Source: a virus. From it: DNA of 64,000 nt. The notes beneath the pieces were generated by a model, which was given only the letters and a program-made list of their open reading frames with translations, had not been told where the DNA came from and did no database searches. The translations under genes were made by a program, and so were the position numbers. Below are positions 1 through 7,601 of the stretch, piece after piece (positions within the stretch are counted from its first letter, which is position 1; each line of letters begins with the position of its first letter). The stretch is taken from the IMG/VR virus record IMGVR_UViG_3300027902_000008, positions 28,941 to 92,940 of that record. The stretch is one strand, 5' to 3'.

Positions 1-180
1 GAATTAACTTACTGCCTTCAAGATTATACTAAGTTTTTTGATAAAAAAACGCAACTTCATTATGGTCAGGCAACAAAGCAGATGGAGGTTAAGACTGTCA
101 AATTGAATAAAAAATCAATGAAAAAACTTAAAGAATGGGAGGATAAAAATGGAAACTCAAAGAGAAAAGATAATGGATGA
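1..180 (+). CDS. hypothetical protein, 5'-truncated
   Basis: An open frame enters from the left edge and stops at TGA 178-180, giving 59 Lys-rich residues. The last 32 bases overlap the next gene, whose ribosome site (GGGAGGA) lies inside this frame, the same overlapping arrangement seen across the window. No family is recognised. Confidence 0.55.
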   Translation, partial: ELTYCLQDYTKFFDKKTQLHYGQATKQMEVKTVKLNKKSMKKLKEWEDKNGNSKRKDNG

Positions 181-556
181 GATAGAGTTTGGGGATTTTG
201 TTTTAAAGTATGAAGAAGAGATAAATAAGATTCAAGATATGATTAGGCAGCCATTTGAAAATGAAGTTAATGCCATTGAAAAACAAATTGGTAATTTAAG
301 TGCTAAGATGGAATTTATATCTTGGTGTTTGGCACGAGCTAAAGAACTTCTTATAAATGCACAACACAGGGCATTAATACCAAAGAGAAAAGATATTACT
401 GATACTGATAGGCGTTTGGCTCTTGATTTTAGCACTTCCAAGGAAACATTGCTTGTTAACTGGCTTGAAGGTGTAGATGAGAAAATAGGCAAATATCTTG
501 ATAAATTGCAAAGTGTTCTATCAACAGAAAGAGCCATATATGAGAAGGCAGGATAA
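149..556 (+). CDS. hypothetical protein
   Basis: A 135-residue protein begins at ATG with GGGAGGA just upstream. It is rich in Glu and Lys and looks largely alpha-helical, with a possible coiled coil around residues 15-60. It has no signal peptide or membrane segment. It lies in an early-type run of small genes and is not recognised. Confidence 0.7.
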   Translation: METQREKIMDEIEFGDFVLKYEEEINKIQDMIRQPFENEVNAIEKQIGNLSAKMEFISWCLARAKELLINAQHRALIPKRKDITDTDRRLALDFSTSKETLLVNWLEGVDEKIGKYLDKLQSVLSTERAIYEKAG

Positions 557-703
557 ATGAAAAAGCATAGAATATTGTATCAGTTAAAGAAGACAAGGTT
601 TCTTAATCCAAAAGTTAGGAGGGGTGGTAATGTTAAAAATAGACGAGATGTGGAAGGAGGGGTATGCCAAGCGGAGTCTACATTAGGACTGCATATCACA
701 TAG
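557..703 (+). CDS. small basic hypothetical protein
   Basis: A 48-residue very basic frame starts directly after the preceding stop codon (TAA then ATG). Its 3' end overlaps the HNH gene by 40 bases. Inside it, ATG 630 with a strong AGGAGGGG site opens an alternative 18-codon frame to 686, so the translated product here is uncertain. No family is recognised. Confidence 0.35.
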   Translation: MKKHRILYQLKKTRFLNPKVRRGGNVKNRRDVEGGVCQAESTLGLHIT

Positions 704-1071
704 AGATAAACAGGGAAAGCCATAAAGGGATAACTTCGGCAAATAAAGGTAAGTTTGGCGATAAAAGCTCAAAATGGAAAGGGAAATTTATAAATCATAA
801 TGGTTATACTATGGTTTATTGCCCAAACCACCCATATGCTATATCATCAAGAGTGTATCAACATCGTTTAAAAATTGAGAAGTGCATTGGAAGATATTTA
901 TTACCTGAAGAAGACACGCACCACTTGAATGGAATAAAAACTGATAACAAGCTTAGAAATCTTATGGCATTTTCTAACCACTCTGCTCATATAAGATTTC
1001 ATAAAAATCCTAATAATGTTAAAGCAAGAGAAATTATTTTTAATGGGAGGAAGTATGCTAAAAATAACTGA
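664..1071 (+). CDS. HNH homing-type endonuclease
   Basis: This 135-residue protein carries the HNH_3-type core: a His in QHRLKIE, then HHLNGIKTDN and a terminal NHSAHIRFH segment at about residues 65-117. Such proteins nick or cut DNA and often behave as free-standing mobile genes in phages. The N-terminus MPSGVYIRT resembles MPIGVYKRT of the second HNH gene at 4268, so the two are paralogues and this supports both starts. GGAGG precedes the ATG. No flanking intron is visible. Confidence 0.85.
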   Translation: MPSGVYIRTAYHIEINRESHKGITSANKGKFGDKSSKWKGKFINHNGYTMVYCPNHPYAISSRVYQHRLKIEKCIGRYLLPEEDTHHLNGIKTDNKLRNLMAFSNHSAHIRFHKNPNNVKAREIIFNGRKYAKNN

Positions 1072-1303
1072 AATGTTCGCATTCATAGCGGAAAATAAAG
1101 AAGGAGAAGGAGTTATGGGTGTAGGTAGTCCAATGGGTCTTGTGCCTTTGGTTGGTGCTGATATGACAAGGATTAAGAGCCTTTATCCCATAGCCTTAGA
1201 TGTTAGCAAGATAACAGGAATACCTTTCAGGGTGGTTAAGTTTACCAATAGACAAGATATTACTGAAGAGGTTAAAAATGCGTATAGTAATGAAAAAAGG
1301 TGA
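1055..1303 (+). CDS. hypothetical protein
   Basis: The 82-residue frame starts at ATG 1055 behind GGGAGGAAG; an earlier in-frame ATG at 1016 lies inside the HNH gene and lacks a ribosome site. The middle (MGVGSPMGLVPLVGAD) is Gly- and Met-rich and the end looks like a small alpha/beta fold. Family unknown. Confidence 0.65.
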   Translation: MLKITEMFAFIAENKEGEGVMGVGSPMGLVPLVGADMTRIKSLYPIALDVSKITGIPFRVVKFTNRQDITEEVKNAYSNEKR

Positions 1304-1721
1304 TTTTAGATTTGGTAAATCACAAAACGGAGTAGTGATAGTATTCAGGAAATCTATACTTGATATAGAAAGGTCTGGATTAAAGTATGAAGACCAAGAC
1401 GTATCTACGCAGTGGTCTTGTGAAATTTTGAATGGAAAGATAGGTATGGTTCATTTGGAGGTTTGCTGGGATAAGTTTAATGAAGCTGTTATCATTCCTT
1501 TTGATGTCAAGGAGCCTGAGATAAGAGTTATATGTAGGCAGGTGGCTACTGATAAAAGGATTAACTTCGCAAATGTAGATTTTCTTGAAGAAGCAGTTGG
1601 GGGGATTAGTAAGGGATTATATGCTGAAGTTAATAGAAATCAAGTATTAGATTGGCTTGATGCTGAAGATTCTGGTGCATTTATGAATATCTGGTTTAGG
1701 AATAATCCTCAAAGCACTTAG
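1278..1721 (+). CDS. hypothetical protein
   Basis: A 147-residue protein overlaps its upstream neighbour by 26 bases, with GAGG ahead of ATG 1278; ATG 1290 is an alternative. The N-terminus (GDFRFGKSQNGVVIVF) suggests a beta-rich fold. No motif is recognised. Confidence 0.65.
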   Translation: MRIVMKKGDFRFGKSQNGVVIVFRKSILDIERSGLKYEDQDVSTQWSCEILNGKIGMVHLEVCWDKFNEAVIIPFDVKEPEIRVICRQVATDKRINFANVDFLEEAVGGISKGLYAEVNRNQVLDWLDAEDSGAFMNIWFRNNPQST

Positions 1722-1730
1722 GAGATTAAT

Positions 1731-2138
1731 ATGGAATTTACTGTTGATGATTATATTTTAGGTATGTGGTTTGCTGAGGCTCCTAATGGAGACAACTGGC
1801 AAATGACAATAATCAAGAGAGATGGTAAGTGGTTAGGAGAATATAGATTCAGATATAAGAAAGATGATAAGGTATGGCATTCAAACGATAGGAAAAGTTT
1901 CTATAACTTTAAAATACCAGAAGAAGAAACTGAAGAGGAAGTATTAAAGAAAATGGAAGTATTTTTTGATGTTATCAAAATACAATATCCAAGGGGTGAG
2001 TTTATATCAATAAAAGGAGACTTTAATAAGTTTATCTTTAGAATGGCACAAGAGCCTTGGTTTAATATAAAGAAAATATCTCAGGAAGATTTTGAAAAGG
2101 AATATGGCAAGGAAGGAGGGCAAGATGGTGAAATATAA
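1731..2138 (+). CDS. hypothetical protein
   Basis: A 135-residue soluble protein with many aromatic residues (WFAEAPNGDNWQM, then WLGEYRFRYK), consistent with a beta-sheet fold. It follows the previous stop by 9 bases. Its 3' end contains the ribosome site of the next gene. Not recognised. Confidence 0.65.
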   Translation: MEFTVDDYILGMWFAEAPNGDNWQMTIIKRDGKWLGEYRFRYKKDDKVWHSNDRKSFYNFKIPEEETEEEVLKKMEVFFDVIKIQYPRGEFISIKGDFNKFIFRMAQEPWFNIKKISQEDFEKEYGKEGGQDGEI

Positions 2139-2400
2139 ATATGTTCCATTAAAGTCTTTATTTAAATCCTATTCTAAAACTCTAATATGGATTTTAAATA
2201 CTTTGCTTCAATCATTACTTTATTCAATAGCACAAAAACAGGTAACTCTATTTTTTATGGCTTTTGGATTAGGAATGATGTTATCTGATTATATGTGCGA
2301 AAGATTGCATAGTAATGAATGGATAAGAAGGCATATTGATGATGAGTTTAATAAGGCTCTGCTTCTAATTGAGGCAGAAAAGATAAAGAATGGAGACTAA
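2125..2400 (+). CDS. predicted small membrane protein
   Basis: The start at ATG 2125 follows GGAAGGAGGG, giving 91 residues. A long hydrophobic stretch (about residues 17-55, including LIWILNTLLQSLLY and LFFMAFGLGMML) predicts two membrane segments, followed by a charged tail. Function is unknown; early phage membrane proteins can act in host takeover, but nothing here shows that. Confidence 0.65.
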   Translation: MVKYKYVPLKSLFKSYSKTLIWILNTLLQSLLYSIAQKQVTLFFMAFGLGMMLSDYMCERLHSNEWIRRHIDDEFNKALLLIEAEKIKNGD

Positions 2401-2401
2401 T

Positions 2402-2638
2402 ATGGAAACATTTCATAGTGAACACGCCTTTGAAATTAAGAAAACCAAAGAACAATTTGGCTTAACGTTTTCTAAGGGTGCTTGGGAAATGATGATGAGT
2501 GCTATAGTTCATTGGTTAGGAAAACAAGTATTTGACCACTGGGCTACAAAACATTTGAAAATAAAGATAGTTATTGATGGAGAATACAATCCAGAAGAAA
2601 AGCCCAAAAAAGGAGGGGACAATGGTAAAGAAAATTGA
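2402..2638 (+). CDS. hypothetical protein
   Basis: ATG 2402 is preferred because GGAG lies six bases upstream; ATG 2390 also opens the frame. The 78-residue product has a hydrophobic middle (MMMSAIVHWLGKQVF) that may be amphipathic, and a Lys-rich tail. It overlaps the next gene by 17 bases. Confidence 0.6.
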   Translation: METFHSEHAFEIKKTKEQFGLTFSKGAWEMMMSAIVHWLGKQVFDHWATKHLKIKIVIDGEYNPEEKPKKGGDNGKEN

Positions 2639-2879
2639 TTTTAAAAATTACATTGGAGAAGGTGCTGTTAAGATGGAGGAAGCAGATGGCACAAGGAGAT
2701 GTAGATGTGGTAATAAGATTCTCAAAGGTGAAAAACATACGGTTATTTATTCTCCAAATGGAAGATTTCAACCAAAAAGATATAACTTCTGTAGACAATG
2801 TTCTGTAGGCTTGCTTATTGCTGAGAGCCAGAGGTTATTTGATATAGAAACTAAGATGTTTGGACAAGGAGGGGCTTGA
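2622..2879 (+). CDS. small putative zinc-binding protein
   Basis: An 85-residue product starts at ATG 2622 after AGGAGGGG. The Cys pattern CRCGNKI followed by FCRQC suggests one zinc site. It is one of many small Cys-rich proteins in this phage. The stop overlaps the next ATG (ATGA-type coupling). Confidence 0.65.
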   Translation: MVKKIDFKNYIGEGAVKMEEADGTRRCRCGNKILKGEKHTVIYSPNGRFQPKRYNFCRQCSVGLLIAESQRLFDIETKMFGQGGA

Positions 2880-3082
2880 TGTCAAGAATTAAAGCCAAAA
2901 ATAGAGGAAAGTGTCCTTATTGTGGAAGTATTGGATTCTGGATGTCTAAGTCAAAACTTGCTTGTGCAATACTCAAAATGATAGGATTCGGCAGTAAGAA
3001 GTCTATTTATAGTGATGGAAACTTCTCTAAAGAAGAGATGTTTGCCATCTATGAATACTTAAGAACCATACATTCTTCATAG
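2879..3082 (+). CDS. small putative zinc-binding protein
   Basis: A 67-residue protein starts at ATG 2879, overlapping the previous TGA, with GGAGGGG upstream. It has a CPYCGS knuckle near residue 13 but only one further Cys, so a full zinc site is uncertain. Family unknown. Confidence 0.6.
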   Translation: MSRIKAKNRGKCPYCGSIGFWMSKSKLACAILKMIGFGSKKSIYSDGNFSKEEMFAIYEYLRTIHSS

Positions 3083-3089
3083 GAGAAAA

Positions 3090-3950
3090 ATGAAGACTTT
3101 TTTGTTTGAGCCTATACTTAATATACCAGAGCAGAAGATTGGTAAATGGGAAATAAAGCATAAATTAATTAAAGCAGGGGAAGAGATAACGATTGTATCT
3201 GTTCGTGATGCTATATTTAGTGGTAAGAAATCTCAAAAAGCTATTGTTGATAATCCAATTATTGTCCATCAACTTTATGGAGACGGCGGTTTATGGATGT
3301 CAGATAGCCCACAAGAAAATGAAGGGCAAAGAGATATAGTAGAGAAATGCAAAGGTAATGTTTTAATCGGTGGCTTAGGATTAGGTTATATAGCCTCTAT
3401 GCTTGATAGAAAGAAAAATGTTAAATCTATAACAGTAGTTGAGTTAGAGAAAGATGTTATAAGCCTTGTATGGAAACATTTAAATTTAAAGAAATCTGAA
3501 ATTATTCATATGGATTTATTTGATTATCTTAAAAGCACCAAAAAGAAGTTTAACTGGGTTTATTATGATATTTGGACTCCAACAGGAGAAGATATACTTT
3601 ATACTCATATTAGACCTCTGAAGACATTATCTAAGGGCAAGGTTCCATTTAAGCATATTCTTTGTTGGTCTGAAGCCACTATGTTAGGTCAGATGATGTT
3701 AAACTTACATACTACTATACAAATAGGATATGATAAACAACTGGGTATTGTAAGATTATCTGAAAAGGAGTTTCAAGATTACTACCATCTTAGTAGGACT
3801 ACTTGGGCTTATTATAATTGGTTCAGGCAAATGAAACCAGATAATGACTTTGCAGTAATAATGGCTAAACATTATGTTTCTACCTATACGGATTATGATG
3901 AGTGGATTAAGATTTGGGGTAAATGGGATAAGAAGGAGGTGAAATTATAA
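3090..3950 (+). CDS. class I SAM-dependent methyltransferase, spermidine-synthase-like
   Basis: The 286-residue protein contains a Rossmann SAM-binding region: GNVLIGGLGLGYIA at about residues 89-102, an acidic strand end (VVELEKDV) and a motif-IV-like VYYDIW near residue 158. The layout resembles spermidine synthase-fold methyltransferases found in many phages. The substrate is not shown by the sequence. It is the largest gene in this early block and is followed by an inverted repeat. Confidence 0.75.
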   Translation: MKTFLFEPILNIPEQKIGKWEIKHKLIKAGEEITIVSVRDAIFSGKKSQKAIVDNPIIVHQLYGDGGLWMSDSPQENEGQRDIVEKCKGNVLIGGLGLGYIASMLDRKKNVKSITVVELEKDVISLVWKHLNLKKSEIIHMDLFDYLKSTKKKFNWVYYDIWTPTGEDILYTHIRPLKTLSKGKVPFKHILCWSEATMLGQMMLNLHTTIQIGYDKQLGIVRLSEKEFQDYYHLSRTTWAYYNWFRQMKPDNDFAVIMAKHYVSTYTDYDEWIKIWGKWDKKEVKL

Positions 3951-3974
3951 TTTAATTAGCACTCTATTTCAGAG

Positions 3975-4030
3975 AAGGGCAGGAAACTTTAAGAACTACA
4001 TCATAATGAAAGCCACGGATTCCTGCCCTT
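3975..4030 (+). repeat. 11-bp inverted repeat, possible terminator or small RNA
   Basis: AAGGGCAGGAA at 3975-3985 is perfectly complementary to TTCCTGCCCTT at 4020-4030, leaving a 34-base loop. A weak T-rich stretch follows. It fills the gap between the methyltransferase gene and the next ribosome site. It may end upstream transcription or be a short structured RNA. Confidence 0.55.
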
Positions 4031-4050
4031 ACTAATTTTAGGAGGTTAAT

Positions 4051-4287
4051 ATGGTGAAGCCAAATGAGAAATTCCATTCCTGTGATTGTGATATGAGATA
4101 TATCAGAGAAGGAGATAGCACTGAAACCATCAAGGCATTCTTTCAGGCACATCCTTTTATGCTTGGTTTTTTAACTGGATTTATTTTTAAGAAAGGAACG
4201 GATACTTTTGCAAAGATTCTCCAAGAAGTTGCAGAAGAAAATTATAGAAAGAAAGGAGGCTGGGGTAATGCCAATAGGAGTGTATAA
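4051..4287 (+). CDS. hypothetical protein
   Basis: A 78-residue protein starts behind AGGAGGTTAAT. It has a CDCD motif near residue 11 and a short hydrophobic part (FMLGFLTGFIF). Its 3' end overlaps the second HNH gene by 20 bases. Not recognised. Confidence 0.6.
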   Translation: MVKPNEKFHSCDCDMRYIREGDSTETIKAFFQAHPFMLGFLTGFIFKKGTDTFAKILQEVAEENYRKKGGWGNANRSV

Positions 4288-4750
4288 GAGAACCAAAAAG
4301 CATTTAGCGAGATTAAAGAAGCAAATATTGAAATATAGTTTTTCAAAAAGTGGTAGAAAACTATCTTTTACTTCTCGCAAGAAACAAGCTAAAACTATGT
4401 TGGGACATACAGTTTCAATAGCCACCCGTAATAAAATCAGAAGAAAGCTTCTTTTGAAAGATGGAACAAGAAGAATCTATAATGGTTATGTTAATGTGTA
4501 TGACTCTAAGCATCCAAGAAGGAGAAGGGTGTTTGAACATCATCTTATCATAGAGAAATATATTAGAAGATTAATAAGGAAAGGTGAGGAAGGGCATCAT
4601 ATAAATGGCATTAAAACAGATAACCGTCCTCAAAATTTGATGTTATTTCGCAATAAAAGTGCACATACAAGGTTTGAAAATAAATTATTATTAAAGAAAT
4701 CACCGATTAAGAAGTCAGATATTATATTTGATGGAAGGCTATTGCCTTAA
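4268..4750 (+). CDS. HNH homing-type endonuclease
   Basis: ATG 4268 follows AAAGGAGGCTGG and gives MPIGVYKRT, matching the start of the HNH gene at 664. The 160-residue protein has a strongly basic N-terminal half, probably for DNA binding, and an HNH core (EHHLIIEKY, HHINGIKTDN, NKSAHTRF) at about residues 90-140. It is paralogous to the earlier HNH protein but has a different N-terminal linker. It sits immediately upstream of the pentanucleotide islands. Confidence 0.85.
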   Translation: MPIGVYKRTKKHLARLKKQILKYSFSKSGRKLSFTSRKKQAKTMLGHTVSIATRNKIRRKLLLKDGTRRIYNGYVNVYDSKHPRRRRVFEHHLIIEKYIRRLIRKGEEGHHINGIKTDNRPQNLMLFRNKSAHTRFENKLLLKKSPIKKSDIIFDGRLLP

Positions 4751-4805
4751 AAAGTATCCAATGAGAATTATGGTAATCCCAAAGGATGGGGAAGGAGATA
4801 GTAGG

Positions 4806-5105
4806 TTAGATTCTGTTCAGTTAGATTATGTTTTGGTAGATTAAATTGAGTTACTTTTAATTTCTTTGTGTTGAATTCTGTTATTTTGTTTTGTGTTGAG
4901 TTTAGTTAAGTTGCGTTACGTTGTATTAAATAAAGTTGGAGAAAGGGCAGGTGATAGATTATGTAAATATGTTGAGTTAATTTAAGTTGGTTTCGGTTGG
5001 ATTAGGTTAAGTTAATTTCGGTCAAGTTAATTTCAGTTCAGCTTTGTTGTGTTAGCTTAATTTCTTTTTGGTTCTGTTAAGCTAATTTTGGTTGGGTTGT
5101 GTTAT
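4806..5105 (+). repeat. pentanucleotide GTT repeat islands 1 and 2
   Basis: Two non-coding runs of a 5-bp unit built on GTTNN lie at 4806-4940 (27 units, 25 with TT in the same position) and 4971-5105 (27 units, 24 in phase). A 30-base non-repeat spacer with GGGCAGGTGAT separates them, and the phase shifts by one base across it. The two variable positions differ from unit to unit, so this is a periodic pattern rather than a simple satellite. A short frame (4761-4844) enters the region but lacks a ribosome site. Confidence 0.85.
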
Positions 5106-5124
5106 ATCTAAAGGGAGGATACAA

Positions 5125-5742
5125 ATGGTGAAGCAAAGTCCAGTAAAGGCAGTTGTTTTAAATGCAATAGATGTAAAATCTTTCAAGGTTTCAGTTGAAG
5201 GTATGACTCCATTTATCTCTCATAAATTTAGTGAGAGAAATATGAATCAAATGGAGGAGAAGCAAAGAAAGGAAAATACAAAAGAAAGGAAAGCGAGAAT
5301 ATCTATTGAAGATGAAGTTGCGGATTGTATTCATCGCTTAGATAACGGAAAAGTAGGTTATCCTACTGATGCTTTTTATAATGGTATGCGTGAAGTAGCT
5401 CCATATCTTACTAATATGGATAAAAAACTTGTTCAGGGTTCAGTTAAGGTTTCTGGTTCAGACGGTTGTCCGTTAGTAGAGATTAAACACTCTAAACAGG
5501 TAACACAAAAAGATTTTGTTAAACTATCATCTGGCGTTGCTGATGTTAGATATAGACCGAGATTTGAGGGATGGAGTTGTGAACTTTTCATTAGATACAA
5601 CGCTGCCCAAATTTCTCCTGAACAGATTATCACCCTTATAAATCTGGCTGGATTTCATAGAGGAATAGGAGACCATAGACCAGGTTCCCCAAAAAAGCCA
5701 GGAGATAACGGGATGTATAGAGTAAAAGAAACTGTAAAATAG
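5125..5742 (+). CDS. conserved phage protein, possible RAMP-like fold
   Basis: The 205-residue protein starts at ATG 5125 behind GGGAGG. It resembles a phage family with an N-terminal strand ending in GMTPFISHKFSE and a C-terminal Gly/Arg loop GIGDHRPG followed by YRV; I recall the family but not a name. The Gly-rich loop between strands is loosely like that of Cas7-type RNA-binding proteins, which is a guess to be tested by structure prediction. It is flanked on both sides by period-5 repeat islands. Confidence 0.6.
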   Translation: MVKQSPVKAVVLNAIDVKSFKVSVEGMTPFISHKFSERNMNQMEEKQRKENTKERKARISIEDEVADCIHRLDNGKVGYPTDAFYNGMREVAPYLTNMDKKLVQGSVKVSGSDGCPLVEIKHSKQVTQKDFVKLSSGVADVRYRPRFEGWSCELFIRYNAAQISPEQIITLINLAGFHRGIGDHRPGSPKKPGDNGMYRVKETVK

Positions 5743-5750
5743 GCAACTGA

Positions 5751-5905
5751 ATTTTTGTTTACATTAGGTTTTGTTCGGTTCTGTTGCTTTTGGTTGGTTT
5801 CAGTTCCATTATTTTCATTTAAGTTTTGTTGTTTTAAGTTCTGTTGGGTTGAGTTACGTTTTGTTTCGTTGGGTTACGTTCATTTCATTTGGGTTTTTTT
5901 GGGTT
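5751..5905 (+). repeat. pentanucleotide GTT repeat island 3
   Basis: Thirty-one consecutive 5-base units, all ending in TT and most ending in GTT (NNGTT), run from just after the 5125 gene to the terminator at 5910. The strand polarity is the same as in islands 1 and 2. A frame across this stretch encodes only Phe/Trp/Ser-rich nonsense and is not taken as a gene. Confidence 0.85.
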
Positions 5906-5909
5906 AAGT

Positions 5910-5950
5910 GGGCAAGGGTTCAGAGATGGACTCTTGCCCTGTTTTTAAGT
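5910..5950 (+). terminator. Rho-independent terminator
   Basis: GGGCAAG (5910-5916) pairs with CTTGCCC (5933-5939). The stem continues through wobble pairs to about 12 bp with a 6-base loop and is followed by GTTTTTAAGTTTTT. It closes repeat island 3 and lies just before the ribosome site of the next gene. Confidence 0.75.
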
Positions 5951-5966
5951 TTTTAAGGAGGTATAA

Positions 5967-6464
5967 ATGGTAAAATATAAGGCAAGAGAAGGTTCAATAT
6001 TTAATGACGAACAGGCAAATATCTATGGTAAATGTGTTGAAAAGATAGAGCAGGAAAAAGGGTCTGTTAAGCCTTTAGATGTTGTTGAGGAAGGGGAAAA
6101 GACAGAATCTCCTTTACACGAATACTTTGATTGGGATGATAAATCTGCTGCTGACAAACATAGATTACAACAAGCGAGGTATTTGCTTAATCATTTGATA
6201 GTTGAGATTACGATTGAAGGTAAATCTAAAGACCAAAATGCTTTTTTCAGCGTAGATATTGATATAGAGGGTGGTAATAAAGGTTATCTGTCTTTAGGAA
6301 AAGCTTTATCTATTCCAATATACAGAGAGCAGGTTTTGGATGTTGCTTTGCGTGAATTGCAATATTGGCAAGATAAGTATAAAGACCTTAAAGAATTAAG
6401 CCTTATATTTATAGCGATTAGGAAGATGAGACAGAAGATAAATAAGAAAAAAGGAAAGCCATAA
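5967..6464 (+). CDS. conserved phage protein of unknown function
   Basis: A 165-residue protein starts after AAGGAGGTATAA. The segment LHEYFDWDDKSAADKHRLQQAR (about residues 50-72) resembles a motif I recall from small phage proteins, followed by a helical C-terminus and a Lys-rich tail. Function is unknown. It lies between repeat islands 3 and 4. Confidence 0.65.
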   Translation: MVKYKAREGSIFNDEQANIYGKCVEKIEQEKGSVKPLDVVEEGEKTESPLHEYFDWDDKSAADKHRLQQARYLLNHLIVEITIEGKSKDQNAFFSVDIDIEGGNKGYLSLGKALSIPIYREQVLDVALRELQYWQDKYKDLKELSLIFIAIRKMRQKINKKKGKP

Positions 6465-6470
6465 TTTTGT

Positions 6471-6565
6471 AAGTTAGGTTGAGTCGTATTACGTTGGGTT
6501 TTGTTTGTATGTGTTGGTTTTGGTTATATTTAGTTCTGTTTTGTTGTGTTGGGTTTCGTTCGGTT
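6471..6565 (+). repeat. pentanucleotide GTT repeat island 4
   Basis: Nineteen units of NNGTT occupy the gap after the 5967 gene, with 17 keeping TT in phase. The unit, polarity and intergenic placement match island 3. An AGGGAGG ribosome site follows at about 6585. Confidence 0.8.
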
Positions 6566-6594
6566 ATTTAATGAAGAAATGACAGGGAGGAAAA

Positions 6595-6771
6595 ATGAAG
6601 TTCAAAAGAGAGTTTTTAATAAGTATTAAGGCAGAAGCGAAAACAGAATTTGGAATCCAGATGATAGAAGAATCAATTTCTGTAATGTTAAACGCTTGGG
6701 TATTACATCATCGTAAAGCAAGAGGAAAATCTTCTATTATAAAATTCAATATGATAAAAAAGGAATGTTAA
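6595..6771 (+). CDS. small hypothetical protein
   Basis: A 58-residue frame from ATG 6595 follows AGGGAGGAAAA directly after repeat island 4. It is basic and probably two-helical. One base separates its stop from the next start. Not recognised. Confidence 0.6.
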   Translation: MKFKREFLISIKAEAKTEFGIQMIEESISVMLNAWVLHHRKARGKSSIIKFNMIKKEC

Positions 6772-6772
6772 G

Positions 6773-7135
6773 ATGAGCTGCAAATTCAAAGACCCACAAG
6801 GCTATTGCGAACAAACCAACGGAGGTGGTTCTATAAAGTGCAAGGATAGAAGGCACTATTGCAATGAGGAGATAGATGTGCATACTTTAAAGGGTGAATG
6901 GCTAACAAGAAGGGTCTGGCTTGATGGTAAAGAACTATTCCCAGAGAGAAGCCAGAAGGTCAGAAACCATAGCCCAGATGGCTTTAATTGGAGTTACAAC
7001 GGTTCTGGACCAGCCCAGTTAGCATTGGCTATTATGCTTGAATGCACAGGCAAAGCAGAAGGCTATCAAGACTTCAAATGGAAGACAATAGCCACTTTAC
7101 CAAGAGCAGATTTTGAGATAGAATTTGAGTTATAG
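6773..7135 (+). CDS. DUF6166-like phage protein
   Basis: The 120-residue protein has four Cys in its first 30 residues, then RVWLDGKEL and the stretch HSPDGFNWSYNGSGPAQLALAIML followed by LPRADFEI. This pattern matches the small phage family I know as DUF6166, whose function is unknown. The Cys-rich N-terminus could bind zinc. Confidence 0.65.
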   Translation: MSCKFKDPQGYCEQTNGGGSIKCKDRRHYCNEEIDVHTLKGEWLTRRVWLDGKELFPERSQKVRNHSPDGFNWSYNGSGPAQLALAIMLECTGKAEGYQDFKWKTIATLPRADFEIEFEL

Positions 7136-7143
7136 GAGGATAA

Positions 7144-7239
7144 ATGAAAAGGTTTTGGATTGAGGTGTTTATAAAATTCTTATTGGTTATAACAATCACT
7201 TTTACATTGGCTATTTTAATAGTGAAACATAGTAAATAA
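7144..7239 (+). CDS. 31-residue single-pass membrane peptide
   Basis: The short frame has AGGAGGATAA upstream and encodes one uninterrupted hydrophobic segment (FIKFLLVITITFTLAILIV) between basic ends. The strong ribosome site and tight spacing to neighbours argue that it is translated. Its role is unknown. Confidence 0.55.
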   Translation: MKRFWIEVFIKFLLVITITFTLAILIVKHSK

Positions 7240-7248
7240 GGAGAATAA

Positions 7249-7572
7249 ATGAGGCTTATTAAAATACCATTCCCAGTTATGGATATGGTGCCATTTCCAG
7301 ACTCGGAAGAATTAGAAGTCTTTACTGCTGATAATGGGAAAATAGGCATATTAAAGTCAATTGATAATACTCCTAAATGGGGTAAGTTAAAGCACGTTTC
7401 TATCTCAAGGTCAGACCGCTATCCTTCTTGGGAAGAGATACTTGAGATTAAAGAGATGTTATTTGGGGATATAGATGTAATGATGGTTATGCCAAAGAAA
7501 GAGGATTATGTTAATGTGCATAAGAACTGTTTTCATCTTTGGCAAACACCTGAAAGATGGGAATTACAATAA
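7249..7572 (+). CDS. conserved phage protein (DUF7694-like)
   Basis: A 107-residue protein whose C-terminal part (HVSISRSDRYPSWEEI, then MPKKEDYVNVHKNCFHLW) resembles a phage/prophage family that I believe is DUF7694. No catalytic residues are evident. AAGGAGAATAA precedes the ATG. Confidence 0.6.
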   Translation: MRLIKIPFPVMDMVPFPDSEELEVFTADNGKIGILKSIDNTPKWGKLKHVSISRSDRYPSWEEILEIKEMLFGDIDVMMVMPKKEDYVNVHKNCFHLWQTPERWELQ

Positions 7573-7601
7573 GGAGGCTAATGTGGAATTAAGGGAAATG
7601 A

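Noticed and set aside
630-686. 18-codon frame behind AGGAGGGG
   Set aside because: It has a good ribosome site but is too short to support alone and conflicts with two other frames.
4761-4844. 27-codon frame entering the first repeat island
   Set aside because: No ribosome site, and half of it is encoded by the repeat.
4806-5105. Insect-type TTAGG telomeric repeat
   Set aside because: The two variable positions differ in nearly every unit; only the GTT spacing is constant.
5771-5956. An open frame across the third repeat island encoding a Phe/Trp/Ser-rich peptide
   Set aside because: It is only the translation of the GTT pentamers, has no ribosome site, and runs through a terminator.
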